In this document: piece after piece, positions 35,855 to 45,159 of the stretch
How positions within the stretch are numbered: position 1 is the stretch's first letter
Layout of the letters: the number at the start of each line of letters is the position of its first letter
Assembly: GCF_029836165.1 (NCBI RefSeq)
Contig: NZ_JAOEBG010000001.1
Location: forward strand, 310,001 to 374,000
Origin: Pseudomonas sp. GD04091
Lineage (GTDB): Bacteria; Pseudomonadota; Gammaproteobacteria; Pseudomonadales; Pseudomonadaceae
Direction: 5' to 3'
Length of the DNA stretch: 64,000 bases
The notes under the pieces: generated by a model
Databases searched by the model: none
Seen by the model: the letters and a program-made list of their open reading frames with translations, nothing else
What the model was told of the DNA's origin: nothing
Translations under genes and position numbers: made by a program

Positions 35855-36778
35855 TCATGCCCAGCGCGTCAGGTAAGCCTGCTGCTCCCGCCACGCCTCA
35901 TCCTGCACCACCGCCCGAAACCGCACGGCCGCCCCCGGCATGCACTGCGCCAACTGCGCCAGCGCCAACGGCGTCAATGCCCCCAGTCGCGGATAACCGC
36001 CTATGGTCTGCCGGTCGTTGAGCAGCACGATCGGCTGCCCGTCCGGCGGCACCTGCACCGCCCCAAGGGGAATGCCTTCGGAAATCATCGGTGCGCCCTG
36101 ATAGACCAATTGCGGCCCCAGCAGGCGGATCCCCATGCGGTCGGCACGGCTATCCAGAGTCCAGTCATGATTGAACGCCTCGAACAGGCTGGTTCCGCCG
36201 AAGTCACCGATCTGCGCGCCCATCACCAGGTCCAGCACAGGCTTTCCCATGTACATCGGGCGCTGTTCTTCTGGCACGTGGGAGCGGGCTTGCCCAGCGA
36301 TCGCCCCGGCAGCGTGCAACACCTCCCCTTTCACCAACGCCCGGCCATGGCCGTCCACCCCACCCAGCTCTTCCCTGACCACGGTGGCGCAACTTCCCAG
36401 CACCGCCTCGCCCAGGAACCCGCCCGGTGCCGCCAGATAGGCGCGTACCCCATGACGCGGCTGGCGCAGCGTCAGGCGCTGGCCTTTGCCCAGGCGCAAG
36501 CTGCGCCACGGCGCCAACGGCTGCTCATCGACTCGCGCATCCAGGTCGGCTCCGGTCAGCGCCAGCACGCAATCCTGCTCGGCAACCACGCTGAACCCGC
36601 CGAGGGCGATCTCCACCACAGCGCTGTCCAGGGCATTACCCAACAGCCAGTTGGCCCAGCGCATCGCGACCCAGTCCAGCGCGCCGCCCTGGGTCACGCC
36701 CAAGTGCCTGACGCCGAAACGCCCGGCATCCTGCAACAGGCACAGCGGCGTGCTGGCTTCGATTCTCAAGCGGCTCAT
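35855..36778 (-). CDS. pxpC: 5-oxoprolinase subunit PxpC
   Basis: Encodes 307 residues of the biotin-dependent carboxyltransferase-like (KipA) family. It begins RIEASTPLCLLQDAGRFGVRHLGVTQGGALD, shown here in part, and includes IVLLNDRQTIGGYPRLG near the end. PxpA, PxpB and PxpC together hydrolyse 5-oxoproline to glutamate with ATP. The start overlaps the pxpB stop by four bases. Near the middle, residues around AGQARSHVPEEQ are encoded by a REP-like sequence (36278-36296 on the plus strand), so the frame seems to have absorbed a REP. Confidence 0.88.
   Translation of the reverse strand: MSRLRIEASTPLCLLQDAGRFGVRHLGVTQGGALDWVAMRWANWLLGNALDSAVVEIALGGFSVVAEQDCVLALTGADLDARVDEQPLAPWRSLRLGKGQRLTLRQPRHGVRAYLAAPGGFLGEAVLGSCATVVREELGGVDGHGRALVKGEVLHAAGAIAGQARSHVPEEQRPMYMGKPVLDLVMGAQIGDFGGTSLFEAFNHDWTLDSRADRMGIRLLGPQLVYQGAPMISEGIPLGAVQVPPDGQPIVLLNDRQTIGGYPRLGALTPLALAQLAQCMPGAAVRFRAVVQDEAWREQQAYLTRWA
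36278..36296. repeat. REP-like sequence inside pxpC
   Basis: CGTGGGAGCGGGCTTGCCC within the pxpC coding frame matches the arm and core of the intergenic REP elements of this window. It is read in frame on the minus strand as GQARSH. Confidence 0.6.
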
Positions 36779-37470
36779 GCCTGGACCTCCAACGGGCTGT
36801 CGTCACCGCCCAGACTGATGAATTCTGCGTGGCCCACGGCCACGAAGCGCACGCGATCCCCTGGTTGCAGCAGGCTGTAACCTTCGCGTTCGCGGTCGAA
36901 CAGACGCACCGGCGTGCGGCCGATGAGGTTCCAGCCGCCAGGCGATACCGCTGGATACGCGGCGGTCTGGCGCTCGGCGATGCCGACGCTGCCTGCAGCC
37001 ACGCGTTTGCGCGGGGTACTCAGGCGTGGCGTCGCCAGGCGCTCGTCGACCAGCCCCATGAAGCCGAAACCGGGCGCGAAGCCCAGGGCGAAGACCGGAT
37101 AGTCGCGCCCACTGTGCAGGCTGACCACCTCGGCCTCGCTCAACCCGCTGCGCGCTGCCAGTAGCGGCAGCTCGGGGCCGACACTGGCGTGGTACCAGAC
37201 GGGTATCTCGTGCCGACGCCCGGCATTGCCGGCATCCGGCCGCAAGCCCTCGAAGGCCTGCAGGATGCGCTGGCGCGCCTCGCCCGGCGCCAGGTCGAAC
37301 TGCACCATCAGCGTGGTGTAGGACGGCACCAGGTCGACCAGGCTGCCACCGAACACGGCCCGCAAACGCTGGCTGGCGGCAAGGATCCACGGCATGTTGC
37401 CTTCGTCGATGGCGTCGAACAGGCGCACCATCAGGCTGTCGATGGCCACGACCTCGATACGTGGCGTCAT
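36775..37470 (-). CDS. pxpB: 5-oxoprolinase subunit PxpB
   Basis: Encodes 231 residues of the KipI-like family (cyclophilin-like AHS1 domain). Conserved stretches include HPVYYD-type equivalents ([20 protein letters not shown]) and [20 protein letters not shown], then [15 protein letters not shown] chose the ATG at 37470 ([13 protein letters not shown]) because GGGAG lies upstream. It overlaps pxpA by 4 nt on one side and pxpC by 4 nt on the other, so the three are tightly coupled. It acts with PxpA and PxpC. Confidence 0.9.
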   Translation of the reverse strand: MTPRIEVVAIDSLMVRLFDAIDEGNMPWILAASQRLRAVFGGSLVDLVPSYTTLMVQFDLAPGEARQRILQAFEGLRPDAGNAGRRHEIPVWYHASVGPELPLLAARSGLSEAEVVSLHSGRDYPVFALGFAPGFGFMGLVDERLATPRLSTPRKRVAAGSVGIAERQTAAYPAVSPGGWNLIGRTPVRLFDREREGYSLLQPGDRVRFVAVGHAEFISLGGDDSPLEVQA

Positions 37471-38246
37471 GCTTGCTCCCATGCATCGAGGGCTTGGCGG
37501 ATCTGGCGCACGGCGGCCACCGAACCGTCATTGTCACCGTGCACGCACAGGGTGCTGGCGTTCAGCCGTACCTCGCTGCCGTCGTCGGCCAGCAGGGCCT
37601 CCCCCTTGGCCAGGCGCAAGGCCTGCTCGACCACCAGCGCCGGATCGTGATGCACCGCGTTGGGCAACCGTCGCGACATCAGGTGGCCGCTGGCGGTGTA
37701 GCCACGGTCGGCGAAAGCCTCGAACCACAGCGGCACGCCGATCTCGTCCCCCAGTGCCTGGGCAGCGCTGTCGTCGGCGGTGGCCATGAGCATCAACGGC
37801 AGGTCGGCGTCGAACGCCGCCACGGCTTCGAGCACGGTGCGCAGGATGTCCGGGTTGGCCATCATGTCGTTGTACAGCGCGCCATGGGGCTTGATGTAGG
37901 CGACACGGCCGCCGAGCACCTTGCAGATGCCATCCAGGGCACCGATCTGATAATGCAGCAGGTCACGGATCTCATCGCTGCTGCACGCCATGGAACGCCT
38001 GCCGAACCCCATCAGGTCCGGATAGGCCGGATGCGCGCCGATGGCCACCCGGTGCTCCAGCGCCAGGGCCACGGTGCGGCGCATGGTGGACGGGTCGCCG
38101 GCATGGTAGCCACAGGCGATGTTGGCGCAGTCGATGAACGGCATGACCTTGGCATCCTGGCCCATGCGCCAGTTGCCGAAGCTCTCGCCCATGTCGCAAT
38201 TGAGTAGCAGGCGTTTCACCTGGCGGATCTCCATCTCGATGTTCAT
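37467..38246 (-). CDS. pxpA: 5-oxoprolinase subunit PxpA
   Basis: Encodes 259 residues of the LamB/YcsF family. The family start [20 protein letters not shown] is near residue 13, and [13 protein letters not shown] near residue 45 holds likely active-site His and Asp. AAGG lies 8 nt before the ATG at 38246. It follows the MFS transporter gene by 10 nt. The gene order here is A-B-C, unlike E. coli. Confidence 0.92.
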   Translation of the reverse strand: MNIEMEIRQVKRLLLNCDMGESFGNWRMGQDAKVMPFIDCANIACGYHAGDPSTMRRTVALALEHRVAIGAHPAYPDLMGFGRRSMACSSDEIRDLLHYQIGALDGICKVLGGRVAYIKPHGALYNDMMANPDILRTVLEAVAAFDADLPLMLMATADDSAAQALGDEIGVPLWFEAFADRGYTASGHLMSRRLPNAVHHDPALVVEQALRLAKGEALLADDGSEVRLNASTLCVHGDNDGSVAAVRQIRQALDAWEQA

Positions 38247-38256
38247 GCTGCCTACC

Positions 38257-39543
38257 TTAGCGCGCCTGGAGCTGTTTGCCGCGTGTTTCCGGCAGGCTCA
38301 GGGCCGCCAGGATCACCACGCCATAGGACACCGCGGCGAACGCGCCGATGCCCAGCCCCAGTGGCACCTTCTCGCCCAGCAGGCCGATCAGCAGGGGGAA
38401 CAGCGCCGCGATGACCTTGCCGATGTTGTAGCAGAAACCCTGCCCCGAGCCGCGGATGCGGGTGGGGAACAGCTCGGTGAGGAACGACCCCATGCCGCTG
38501 AAGATGCCCGAGGCGAAGAAGCCCAGCGGGAAGCCCAGCCATAGCATCACCCCATCGCTGACCGGCACCTGCGTGTAGAGCAGGACGATGACGAACGAGC
38601 CCACGGCGAACAGGATGAAGTTCTTGCGTCGTCCCAGCAGGTCGCAGAGGTATGCGCTGACCACATAGCCGATGTAGGAGCCGACGATCACCATGGCCAG
38701 GTAGCCACCGGTGCCCAGCACGCTCAGGCCACGCTCGTTCTTGAGGAAGGTCGGCAGCCACGAGGTGATGGCGTAGTAGCCGCCCAGGGCGCCGGTGGTC
38801 AACAGCGAGGCCCGTACCGTGATCCACAGCATGCCGGGGGCGAAGATCTCGTAGAAGTGCGAAGGCGCCTCGGCCTTCTCTACCGCCTTGGCTTCGCGGT
38901 AGACCTCCGGGTCCTTGACCAGGCGGCGCACGAAGATGACGAAGATCGCCGGCAGCAAGCCCAGCAGGAACAGCGCTCGCCAGGCCTGCTCGGCCGGCAG
39001 CCAGGAGAACAGCAAGGCATAGAGGATCGCCGTCAGGCCCCAGCCGATGGCCCAGCCCGACTGCACCATGCCCACCGCCTTGCCACGGTCCTGGGCCCGG
39101 ATCACCTCGCCAATCAGCACCGCGCCAGCGGTCCATTCGCCACCGAAGCCGAAGCCCATCAGGGTGCGTGCGATCAGCAGCTGTTCGTAGTTCTGGGCGA
39201 AGCCGCAGAGGAAGGTGAAGAAGGCGAACCACAGCACCGTCAACTGCAGGGTGCGCACACGACCGATGCGGTCGGAGAGGATACCGGCGATCCAGCCGCC
39301 CAGGGCCGAGGCGATCAGGGTGCTGGTGTGGATCAGCCCGGCTTCGGCGGTGGAGATGCCCCAGATCAGGATCAGGGTGGGGATGACGAAACTCAGCATC
39401 TGGGTGTCCATGCCGTCCAGGCCATAGCCGATCTTGCAGCTCCAGAAGGTGCGTCGTTGCTGGGAATCGATGTCGCGGTACCAGGCGAAGGGGCCGCTCG
39501 ATGGTCGGGCGGGGGCCTGCTGCTGCACGCCGGTCGGGTTCAT
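38257..39543 (-). CDS. MFS transporter, aromatic/organic acid symporter type
   Basis: Encodes 428 residues with 12 predicted membrane segments. The cytoplasmic loop motif is seen as [20 protein letters not shown] near residue 90, and the [20 protein letters not shown] opening is typical of acid:proton symporters. GAGG precedes the ATG at 39543. It is the first gene of the pxpABC operon, so it probably imports 5-oxoproline or a related acid. It is divergent from a LysR regulator. Confidence 0.88.
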   Translation of the reverse strand: MNPTGVQQQAPARPSSGPFAWYRDIDSQQRRTFWSCKIGYGLDGMDTQMLSFVIPTLILIWGISTAEAGLIHTSTLIASALGGWIAGILSDRIGRVRTLQLTVLWFAFFTFLCGFAQNYEQLLIARTLMGFGFGGEWTAGAVLIGEVIRAQDRGKAVGMVQSGWAIGWGLTAILYALLFSWLPAEQAWRALFLLGLLPAIFVIFVRRLVKDPEVYREAKAVEKAEAPSHFYEIFAPGMLWITVRASLLTTGALGGYYAITSWLPTFLKNERGLSVLGTGGYLAMVIVGSYIGYVVSAYLCDLLGRRKNFILFAVGSFVIVLLYTQVPVSDGVMLWLGFPLGFFASGIFSGMGSFLTELFPTRIRGSGQGFCYNIGKVIAALFPLLIGLLGEKVPLGLGIGAFAAVSYGVVILAALSLPETRGKQLQAR

Positions 39544-39672
39544 GGTTGCCTCGGCTTGTTGGTATTGTTTTACGGGCGACGTCGGGCGTCGCGGCCTGTG
39601 CGTCATGTTCAGAGGCCGCGCAGCGGGCGTCCAACGAGAAAAACCTCCGGTCTGGAACAAGAAAAACTGATC

Positions 39673-40584
39673 ATGAACCTTCGCTTTCTCGAAACCTTCG
39701 TCTGGGTCGCCCGACTCAAGAGCTTCCGCCTCACCGCCGAGAAGCTGTTCACCACCCAGGCCTCGGTCTCCAGCCGCATCGCCGCGCTGGAGGCCGACCT
39801 GGGGGTGAAACTGCTGCTGCGCGACTCGCGCGGGGTCAGCCTGACGCCGGAGGGCGGCAAGGTGCTGGAATACGCCGAGCGCATGCTCGAGACCGCCAAG
39901 GCCATGAAACAGTCGCTGGACAGCGACCGGGCCAAGACCGGACGCATCCGCCTGGGGGTGATGGACACTGTCATCCACACCTGGATGAGCGCGCTGGTGG
40001 CGGAGCTGGGCGAGCGTTACCCGCAGGTGGAGATCGAGCTGGTGGCCGATACCGCGCTGAACCTGCGTGAACAGCTGCACAAGGGCTTTCTCGACGTGAT
40101 CCTGCAGACCGACCTGCTGCGCGAGCCCTCCATTCGCAGCCACGACCTGGCCCGCTATCCCATGGGCTGGATCGTCGCCGCCGGCTCGCCGCACCATCGC
40201 GACTACGCCTCGCTGGCGGAGCTGGCTCGCGAGCGGATCGTCACGTTTTCAAAGAACTCACGCCCCCATCAGGAAGTGCTCAGCCTGCTGCAGGCCGCCG
40301 GGGTAGAGGCGCCCCGCCTGAACTGCGTGAACTCGGTGGCGGCGATCACCCGCCTGCTGCGCGACGGTTTCGGCATCGGCGCGCTGCCGCCGGCGCTGGT
40401 GGATGGCGAATTGAATCGCGGGGAACTGGTATTGCTGGAGGGCTTGCAGCCACCGCCGAGCCTGGAGCTGGTGGTGGCCTGGCAGACCGGCGTGGTGCTG
40501 GTCGATGAGGTGGTGGCGGTGTGTCGCCAGGTGCTGGGGCGCTATGCGCAGGATGTGGGGGGACAGCGGATCGTGCTGGTGTGA
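39673..40584 (+). CDS. LysR family regulator of the pxp operon (inferred)
   Basis: Encodes 303 residues. The N-terminal winged helix (FLETFVWVARLKSFRLTAEK, then TTQASVSSRIAALEADLGVK) is followed by a periplasmic-binding-like effector domain. It is divergent from the MFS-pxpABC operon with 129 nt between, the usual place for a LysR to control its neighbour. There is no clear ribosome site at the ATG (39673). The effector is probably 5-oxoproline; that is inference. Confidence 0.87.
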   Translation: MNLRFLETFVWVARLKSFRLTAEKLFTTQASVSSRIAALEADLGVKLLLRDSRGVSLTPEGGKVLEYAERMLETAKAMKQSLDSDRAKTGRIRLGVMDTVIHTWMSALVAELGERYPQVEIELVADTALNLREQLHKGFLDVILQTDLLREPSIRSHDLARYPMGWIVAAGSPHHRDYASLAELARERIVTFSKNSRPHQEVLSLLQAAGVEAPRLNCVNSVAAITRLLRDGFGIGALPPALVDGELNRGELVLLEGLQPPPSLELVVAWQTGVVLVDEVVAVCRQVLGRYAQDVGGQRIVLV

Positions 40585-40594
40585 AGGGCCGGCG

Positions 40595-41116
40595 CTAGCG
40601 CCAGCTCTCCTTCACCGCTTTGCGCCGCCCGCCAAGTATCACCCAGCCGATAACCAACAGCAGGCTCTCGACCACCAATGCCAGCACGAATCCAGCGCCG
40701 ATTCCCCAGCCGATCGCCTCGGGCACCAGCAGGATCTGGTAGCTGTAGCCCTTGAGCGTCTCCTCGCGCAGCGCCGGCTCCGGCCGCACCAGCACATGCC
40801 AGGTGCGGCTCACCCAGGAACCTTGCAAGGCCTGCCACTCCTGCTCGAGCAGCTGGTTGCGGATCAGCAGGCTCTCGATGCTGTTGGCATCGCTGTTGAA
40901 CACCGGATCGTCACTGGTACGGTAGTGACGCACCAGTGCCTGCAGATCACCCTTGAAGAAGCGCTGGGCGGTCTGGCGGAAACCGTCGAGCGCCTGGCGC
41001 GACTCGAGCAGGTGCGCCTCGACCCGTTGGCTGTAGTCCTTGACCAACCCTGGCACCTGGATACCGGCCAACAGGCCGAGGGTGAACAACAGCAACCGCA
41101 GGTAACTTCTGAACAT
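40595..41116 (-). CDS. DUF2937 membrane protein
   Basis: Encodes 173 residues. A membrane segment at each end (YLRLLLFTLGLLAGIQVPGL; IGAGFVLALVVESLLLVIGW) brackets a helical middle part, the DUF2937 layout. AAGGA lies 6 nt before the ATG. It starts 9 nt after the stop of the glutamine amidotransferase gene, so the two are cotranscribed. The function is unknown. Confidence 0.78.
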   Translation of the reverse strand: MFRSYLRLLLFTLGLLAGIQVPGLVKDYSQRVEAHLLESRQALDGFRQTAQRFFKGDLQALVRHYRTSDDPVFNSDANSIESLLIRNQLLEQEWQALQGSWVSRTWHVLVRPEPALREETLKGYSYQILLVPEAIGWGIGAGFVLALVVESLLLVIGWVILGGRRKAVKESWR

Positions 41117-41125
41117 GCCGCGTCC

Positions 41126-41899
41126 TTAGCTCTGTCCGTGGGCGACGCACTCACCATGACGCCACAGGCCCCATTGACCCGGCTCGTAGCGGTTCCAGGT
41201 CTCGTTCTCGGTCAGGGCCTCGGTGGCGATCACCGTGACCACGTCATTGGGCGTGGTTTGCGTGTGGAAGTCGACGATCAGGTCGACATCCTTGAGCCGC
41301 GCCGCACCGAACGGCGCGCGGCGGGTAATGTGCACCAGTTTGGTCGAGCAGAAGCAGAACAGCCAGTCACCGTCGCTGAGCAGGCAATTGAACACACCCT
41401 TGCCGCGATAACCGCTGCAGGCTTCGACCAGCACCGGCAGCAACTGCTCGACCTCGACCGGTTCCGGGAAGGCTTCGCGCAGCCGGTTGAGCAGGTCGCA
41501 GAAGGCGGCCTCGCTGTCGGTGTCGCCGACCGGGCGGTAGAAGGTGCGCTGGCCACTGAACTCACCCAGTTGGCCGTTGTGCGCGAAGCACCAGTTGCGG
41601 CCCCACAGCTCGCGCACGAACGGATGGGTATTGGACAGGCAGACCTTGCCGACGTTGGCCTGGCGGATATGGCCGATGACCACTTCGCTCTTGATCGGGT
41701 AACGCTGCACCAGGTTGGCCACTTCCGACTCGCTGCTCGCCGCCGGGTCCTGGAACAGGCGCAAGCCACGCCCCTCGTAGAAGCCGATGCCCCAGCCATC
41801 GCGGTGCGGGCCGGTTCGCCCGCCGCGCTGCATCAGGCCGGTGAAGCTGAAGACGATATCGGTGGGGACGTTGGCGCTCATGCCCAGCAGTTCACACAT
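41126..41899 (-). CDS. class II glutamine amidotransferase (YafJ-like)
   Basis: Encodes 257 residues. The catalytic Cys is residue 2 (MCELLGMSANVPTDI), exposed after Met removal, which fixes the start at 41899. HRDGWGIGFY and the NTHPF motif (CLSNTHPFVRELWG) are typical of the Ntn-hydrolase glutaminase fold. AGGAG precedes the ATG. There is no synthetase domain, so it is a stand-alone glutaminase of unknown acceptor. Confidence 0.88.
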   Translation of the reverse strand: MCELLGMSANVPTDIVFSFTGLMQRGGRTGPHRDGWGIGFYEGRGLRLFQDPAASSESEVANLVQRYPIKSEVVIGHIRQANVGKVCLSNTHPFVRELWGRNWCFAHNGQLGEFSGQRTFYRPVGDTDSEAAFCDLLNRLREAFPEPVEVEQLLPVLVEACSGYRGKGVFNCLLSDGDWLFCFCSTKLVHITRRAPFGAARLKDVDLIVDFHTQTTPNDVVTVIATEALTENETWNRYEPGQWGLWRHGECVAHGQS

Positions 41900-41915
41900 G
41901 CTCGCGGCTCCTGGC

Positions 41916-42422
41916 TTACAGACGAGGTTCGACGCGGCCCTGGCCGGGGCCGGCACGCCGCGCAGGCGCAGGCTGCGGCTCGTCGCGGTAGCGATCCTGG
42001 CGGTTGGCGGCCACCGGTGCCTCAACCATCACTTCATCCTCCTGCGCCTCGCGGCGGGCGGCAGCCTCACGCTGGACACGGCGCTCACGGGCGCGTTTTT
42101 CCAGCGGCCAGCGAATCAGCACGAAGACGATGTACAGGGCAAAGGCGATCATGCCGTACATGGCAAGGTCGGAGGCCGCGCGCCAGGCGTTGTTGCCGAC
42201 CTTGAAGGCCACGTCCAGGGCGGTGATGGCGATGGCCGGCGCGAAGCTTTCCTTGACCGGGTCGACGATGGTCGGGGCGAACAGCAGCACGGCGATGATC
42301 ACCCGCAGCGGCTCGCGCAGCCAGCGCCACATCCAGCCGGTCAGCTTGAAACCCACCAGCAGGCAGCCCAGGGCGGCAACGGCGTACAGGCCCCAGGCCA
42401 GCGTATAGTCGTGTTCGGTCAT
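41916..42422 (-). CDS. hypothetical membrane protein
   Basis: Encodes 168 residues. It has about three membrane segments (LAWGLYAVAALGCLLVGFKL; REPLRVIIAVLLFAP; LAMYGMIAFALYIVFVLIRW) and then a highly charged Arg/Glu/Pro-rich cytoplasmic tail of ~55 residues. Not recognised. It ends 16 nt before the glutamine amidotransferase start, so it heads a three-gene unit with that gene and the DUF2937 gene. No good ribosome site at 42422. Confidence 0.72.
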   Translation of the reverse strand: MTEHDYTLAWGLYAVAALGCLLVGFKLTGWMWRWLREPLRVIIAVLLFAPTIVDPVKESFAPAIAITALDVAFKVGNNAWRAASDLAMYGMIAFALYIVFVLIRWPLEKRARERRVQREAAARREAQEDEVMVEAPVAANRQDRYRDEPQPAPARRAGPGQGRVEPRL

Positions 42423-42510
42423 GGTGTTGATGCAAGCCAGGCAAAGAGACGCCTATGATAAACACTTTTACCGGCGCAGGCTGCCCCCGGCGGCACAGTG
42501 AGCCTGTCAG

Positions 42511-42586
42511 GGCCTCTTCGCGGGTAAACCCGCTCCCACAGGTTCAGCGATGCCTCTGTGGGAGCGGGTTTACCCGCGAAGAGGCC
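42511..42586. repeat. perfect 31-bp inverted REP pair
   Basis: The 31-nt arms 42511-42541 and 42556-42586 are perfect reverse complements (core GCGGGTAAACCCGC, outer GGCCTCTTC), with a 14-nt spacer. It is the most intact REP doublet in the window and lies between divergent genes, so it is not a terminator for either. Confidence 0.85.
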
Positions 42587-42611
42587 GGTAGCCCCAACCA
42601 AGAGACTTCCG

Positions 42612-44654
42612 ATGCCCAATGCTCTTCGCCCCCCTATCGCTCACCAAGCCGAAGGCGCCGACCCCTACGCCTGGCTGCAGAATCGCGACACCCCCGAAGT
42701 GCTGGCCTACCTGGCCGAGGAAAACGCCTACCAGCAAGCCTGTCTGGCCGATCAGGCGCCGCTGCGTGAACAGCTGTTCGAGGAAATCAAGTCCCGCATC
42801 CTCGAAACCGACCTGTCGCTGCCCTCCCCCTGGGGTCCCTACCTCTACTACACCCGCACCACCGCCGGCGACGAATACCCGCGCCACTACCGCTGCCCGC
42901 GCCCGAGCGACGACAGCAACACGGTCGATGAAAGCCGCGAGGAGCTGCTGCTCGACCCCAACGCCCTGGCCAATGGCGGCTTCCTGTCCCTCGGCGCCTT
43001 CAACATCAGCCCCGACCACCGCCTGCTGGCCTACAGCCTCGACACCAGCGGCGACGAGGTCTACACCCTGTACGTCAAGGACCTGGCCAGCGGCGCGCTG
43101 ACCAGCCTGCCGTTCGACGACTGCGACGGCAGCATGACCTGGGCCAACGACAGCCAGACCCTGTTCTTCGCCGAACTGGACGACACCCATCGTCCGTGGC
43201 GCCTGCGCCGCCACACCCTCGGCGAGGCGGGTGCCAGCACGGTGTTCGAAGAGCCCGACGGGCGTTTCTTCCTGCACTGCTACCGCGCCAGCTCCGAGCG
43301 CCAGCTGGTGCTGCTGCTCAACAGCAAGACCACCAGCGAAGCCTGGGTACTCGATGCCGCCACGCCGCAGGCCGACTTCACCTGCCTGGCGCCACGGCTC
43401 GAGGGCCATGAGTACTACCCAGACCACGGTCAGCTCGAAGGTCAGTGGCGCTGGTTCATCCGCAGCAACCAGGACGGCATCAACTTCGCCCTGTTCCAAG
43501 CGCCGGCGGATCAGGTGCCCGACCGCGCGCAGTGGCAGGTGCTGGTGCCGCACCGCGACGACATCATGCTCGAAGGGGTGAGCCTCAACGCCTCGGCGCT
43601 GTCCCTGAGCCTGCGCGAAGGCGGCCTGCCGATCATCGAGGTGCACCCGCAAGGGTTGCCGGCCTATCGGGTCGAACTGCCGGATGCGGCCTACAGCCTC
43701 TATGTGCAGGACAGCCTGGAGTTCGCCAGCACCCGCATCCGCCTGCGCTACGAGGCCCTCAACCGCCCGGCCCAGGTGCGCCAGCTGGAACTGGCCACAG
43801 GCGATCAGCAGGTGCTCAAGCAGACGCCGGTGCTGGGCGCGTTCGACGCCGACGACTACGTCAGCCAGCGCCTGTGGGCCGAGGCAAAGGATGGCACGCG
43901 AGTACCGATCAGCCTGGTGCGCCGCCGCGCTGACCTCGACCAGTGCGTGCCGCTGTACCTCTACGGCTACGGCGCCTACGGCGAAAGCCTCGATCCGTGG
44001 TTCTCCCACGCTCGCCTGAGCCTGCTGGAGCGCGGCGTGGCCTTCGCCATCGCCCATGTGCGCGGCGGCGGCGAGCTGGGCGAGGCCTGGTACCGAGCCG
44101 GCAAGCAGGAGCACAAGCACAACAGCTTCGACGACTTCATCGCCTGCGCCGAGCACCTGATCGACGAGGGCGTGACCAGCCGCCAGCGCCTGGCCATCAG
44201 CGGCGGTAGTGCCGGCGGCCTGCTGATGGGCGCGGTGCTCAACCTGCGCCCTGATCTGTTCCACTGCGCCATCGCCGAAGTGCCGTTCGTCGATGTGCTC
44301 AACACCATGCTCGACCCCGAGCTGCCGTTGACCGTCACCGAGTACGACGAATGGGGCAACCCCGAGGAGCCAGAGGTATACGCGCGGATCAAGGCCTACG
44401 CCCCCTACGAGAACGTCAAGGAACAGGCCTACCCGGCCATGCTGGTGGTCGCCGGCTACAACGACAGCCGCGTCCAGTACTGGGAAGCGGCCAAGTGGGT
44501 GGCGCGCCTGCGTACGCGCAAGACCGATGACAACCTGCTGCTGCTCAAGACCGAGATGGGCGCCGGCCATGGCGGCATGAGCGGGCGCTACCAGGGGCTG
44601 CGCGATGTGGCGCTGGAGTACGCGTTCGTCTTCAACGAACTGGGCGTGGCGTAA
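42612..44654 (+). CDS. ptrB: oligopeptidase B, prolyl oligopeptidase family S9A
   Basis: Encodes 680 residues: an N-terminal beta-propeller of ~400 residues and a C-terminal alpha/beta hydrolase domain. The nucleophile is in ISGGSAGGLLMGA (Ser near 533) and the His in GAGHGGMSGRY near 653. It cleaves short peptides after basic residues in the cytoplasm or periplasm. I chose the ATG at 42612 (MPNALRPPIAHQAEGADPYA); the frame extends upstream through the REP pair, which is not coding. Confidence 0.92.
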   Translation: MPNALRPPIAHQAEGADPYAWLQNRDTPEVLAYLAEENAYQQACLADQAPLREQLFEEIKSRILETDLSLPSPWGPYLYYTRTTAGDEYPRHYRCPRPSDDSNTVDESREELLLDPNALANGGFLSLGAFNISPDHRLLAYSLDTSGDEVYTLYVKDLASGALTSLPFDDCDGSMTWANDSQTLFFAELDDTHRPWRLRRHTLGEAGASTVFEEPDGRFFLHCYRASSERQLVLLLNSKTTSEAWVLDAATPQADFTCLAPRLEGHEYYPDHGQLEGQWRWFIRSNQDGINFALFQAPADQVPDRAQWQVLVPHRDDIMLEGVSLNASALSLSLREGGLPIIEVHPQGLPAYRVELPDAAYSLYVQDSLEFASTRIRLRYEALNRPAQVRQLELATGDQQVLKQTPVLGAFDADDYVSQRLWAEAKDGTRVPISLVRRRADLDQCVPLYLYGYGAYGESLDPWFSHARLSLLERGVAFAIAHVRGGGELGEAWYRAGKQEHKHNSFDDFIACAEHLIDEGVTSRQRLAISGGSAGGLLMGAVLNLRPDLFHCAIAEVPFVDVLNTMLDPELPLTVTEYDEWGNPEEPEVYARIKAYAPYENVKEQAYPAMLVVAGYNDSRVQYWEAAKWVARLRTRKTDDNLLLLKTEMGAGHGGMSGRYQGLRDVALEYAFVFNELGVA

Positions 44655-44659
44655 GGCCC

Positions 44660-44745
44660 GTCTGGCACCAGACCCGCGAATGCATCAGCAGGCATGGCCA
44701 CGCTGCCAGATCCTGCGCCTTCGCGGGCCGACCCGCTCCCACGGC
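44660..44745. repeat. small hairpin and REP fragment after ptrB
   Basis: GTCTGGCACCAGAC is a short self-complementary hairpin just after the ptrB stop. GCGGGCCGACCCGCTCCCAC further on is a REP core. Together they lie between convergent ptrB and the proline-rich gene. Confidence 0.5.
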
Positions 44746-44751
44746 ACGGGA

Positions 44752-45027
44752 CTAGTCGGCCTTGCCCGGCGTTTTCGGTGGCTCCTGGCTCAATCCCGGC
44801 AGGGGCTGGTCCTTCGGCGGCCCCGGAACGGGCATCGGCGGCAACAGCGGCGCGCCGGGTCGATTGGCGCCAGCCTTGGGCGGCGTGCTCGGGGTGATCT
44901 GCGGGTAAGGCGTCGGGGTCGGCGTTCCAGGCGCGCCAGGGACGGGCGTGAGCGGCCGCTGCTGACCCGCGGCGTCAGCCATGGGCACCGCGCCAAGCAG
45001 CAGGGCGGCGAGGATCGCATGCAGCAT
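44752..45027 (-). CDS. secreted proline-rich small protein
   Basis: Encodes 91 residues. A signal peptide (MLHAILAALLLGAVPMADA) is followed by a mature part of Pro, Gly and Thr (PTPTPYPQITPSTPPKAG, PLLPPMPVPGPPKDQPLPG), probably unfolded and extracytoplasmic. AGGAGG lies 6 nt before the ATG at 45027, an unusually strong site. Not recognised. It overlaps nothing and is divergent from yajD. Confidence 0.65.
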   Translation of the reverse strand: MLHAILAALLLGAVPMADAAGQQRPLTPVPGAPGTPTPTPYPQITPSTPPKAGANRPGAPLLPPMPVPGPPKDQPLPGLSQEPPKTPGKAD

Positions 45028-45159
45028 CGGCAGCCTCCTGTCAGGAATCTTCCTACAGGCTACGCCCAATGACGCATTTTCGCCTGTCCGCTCGCCCCAC
45101 AGGCGCGCTAGACTCGAAGGCATAACCGTCATTGCCCTGATCAGAAGAAAGGTAACACC

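Noticed and set aside
42511..42586. Possible CRISPR repeat, attC site or short IS end
   Set aside because: There are only two arms in inverted order with the common REP core. No array, spacer series, integrase or transposase is near.
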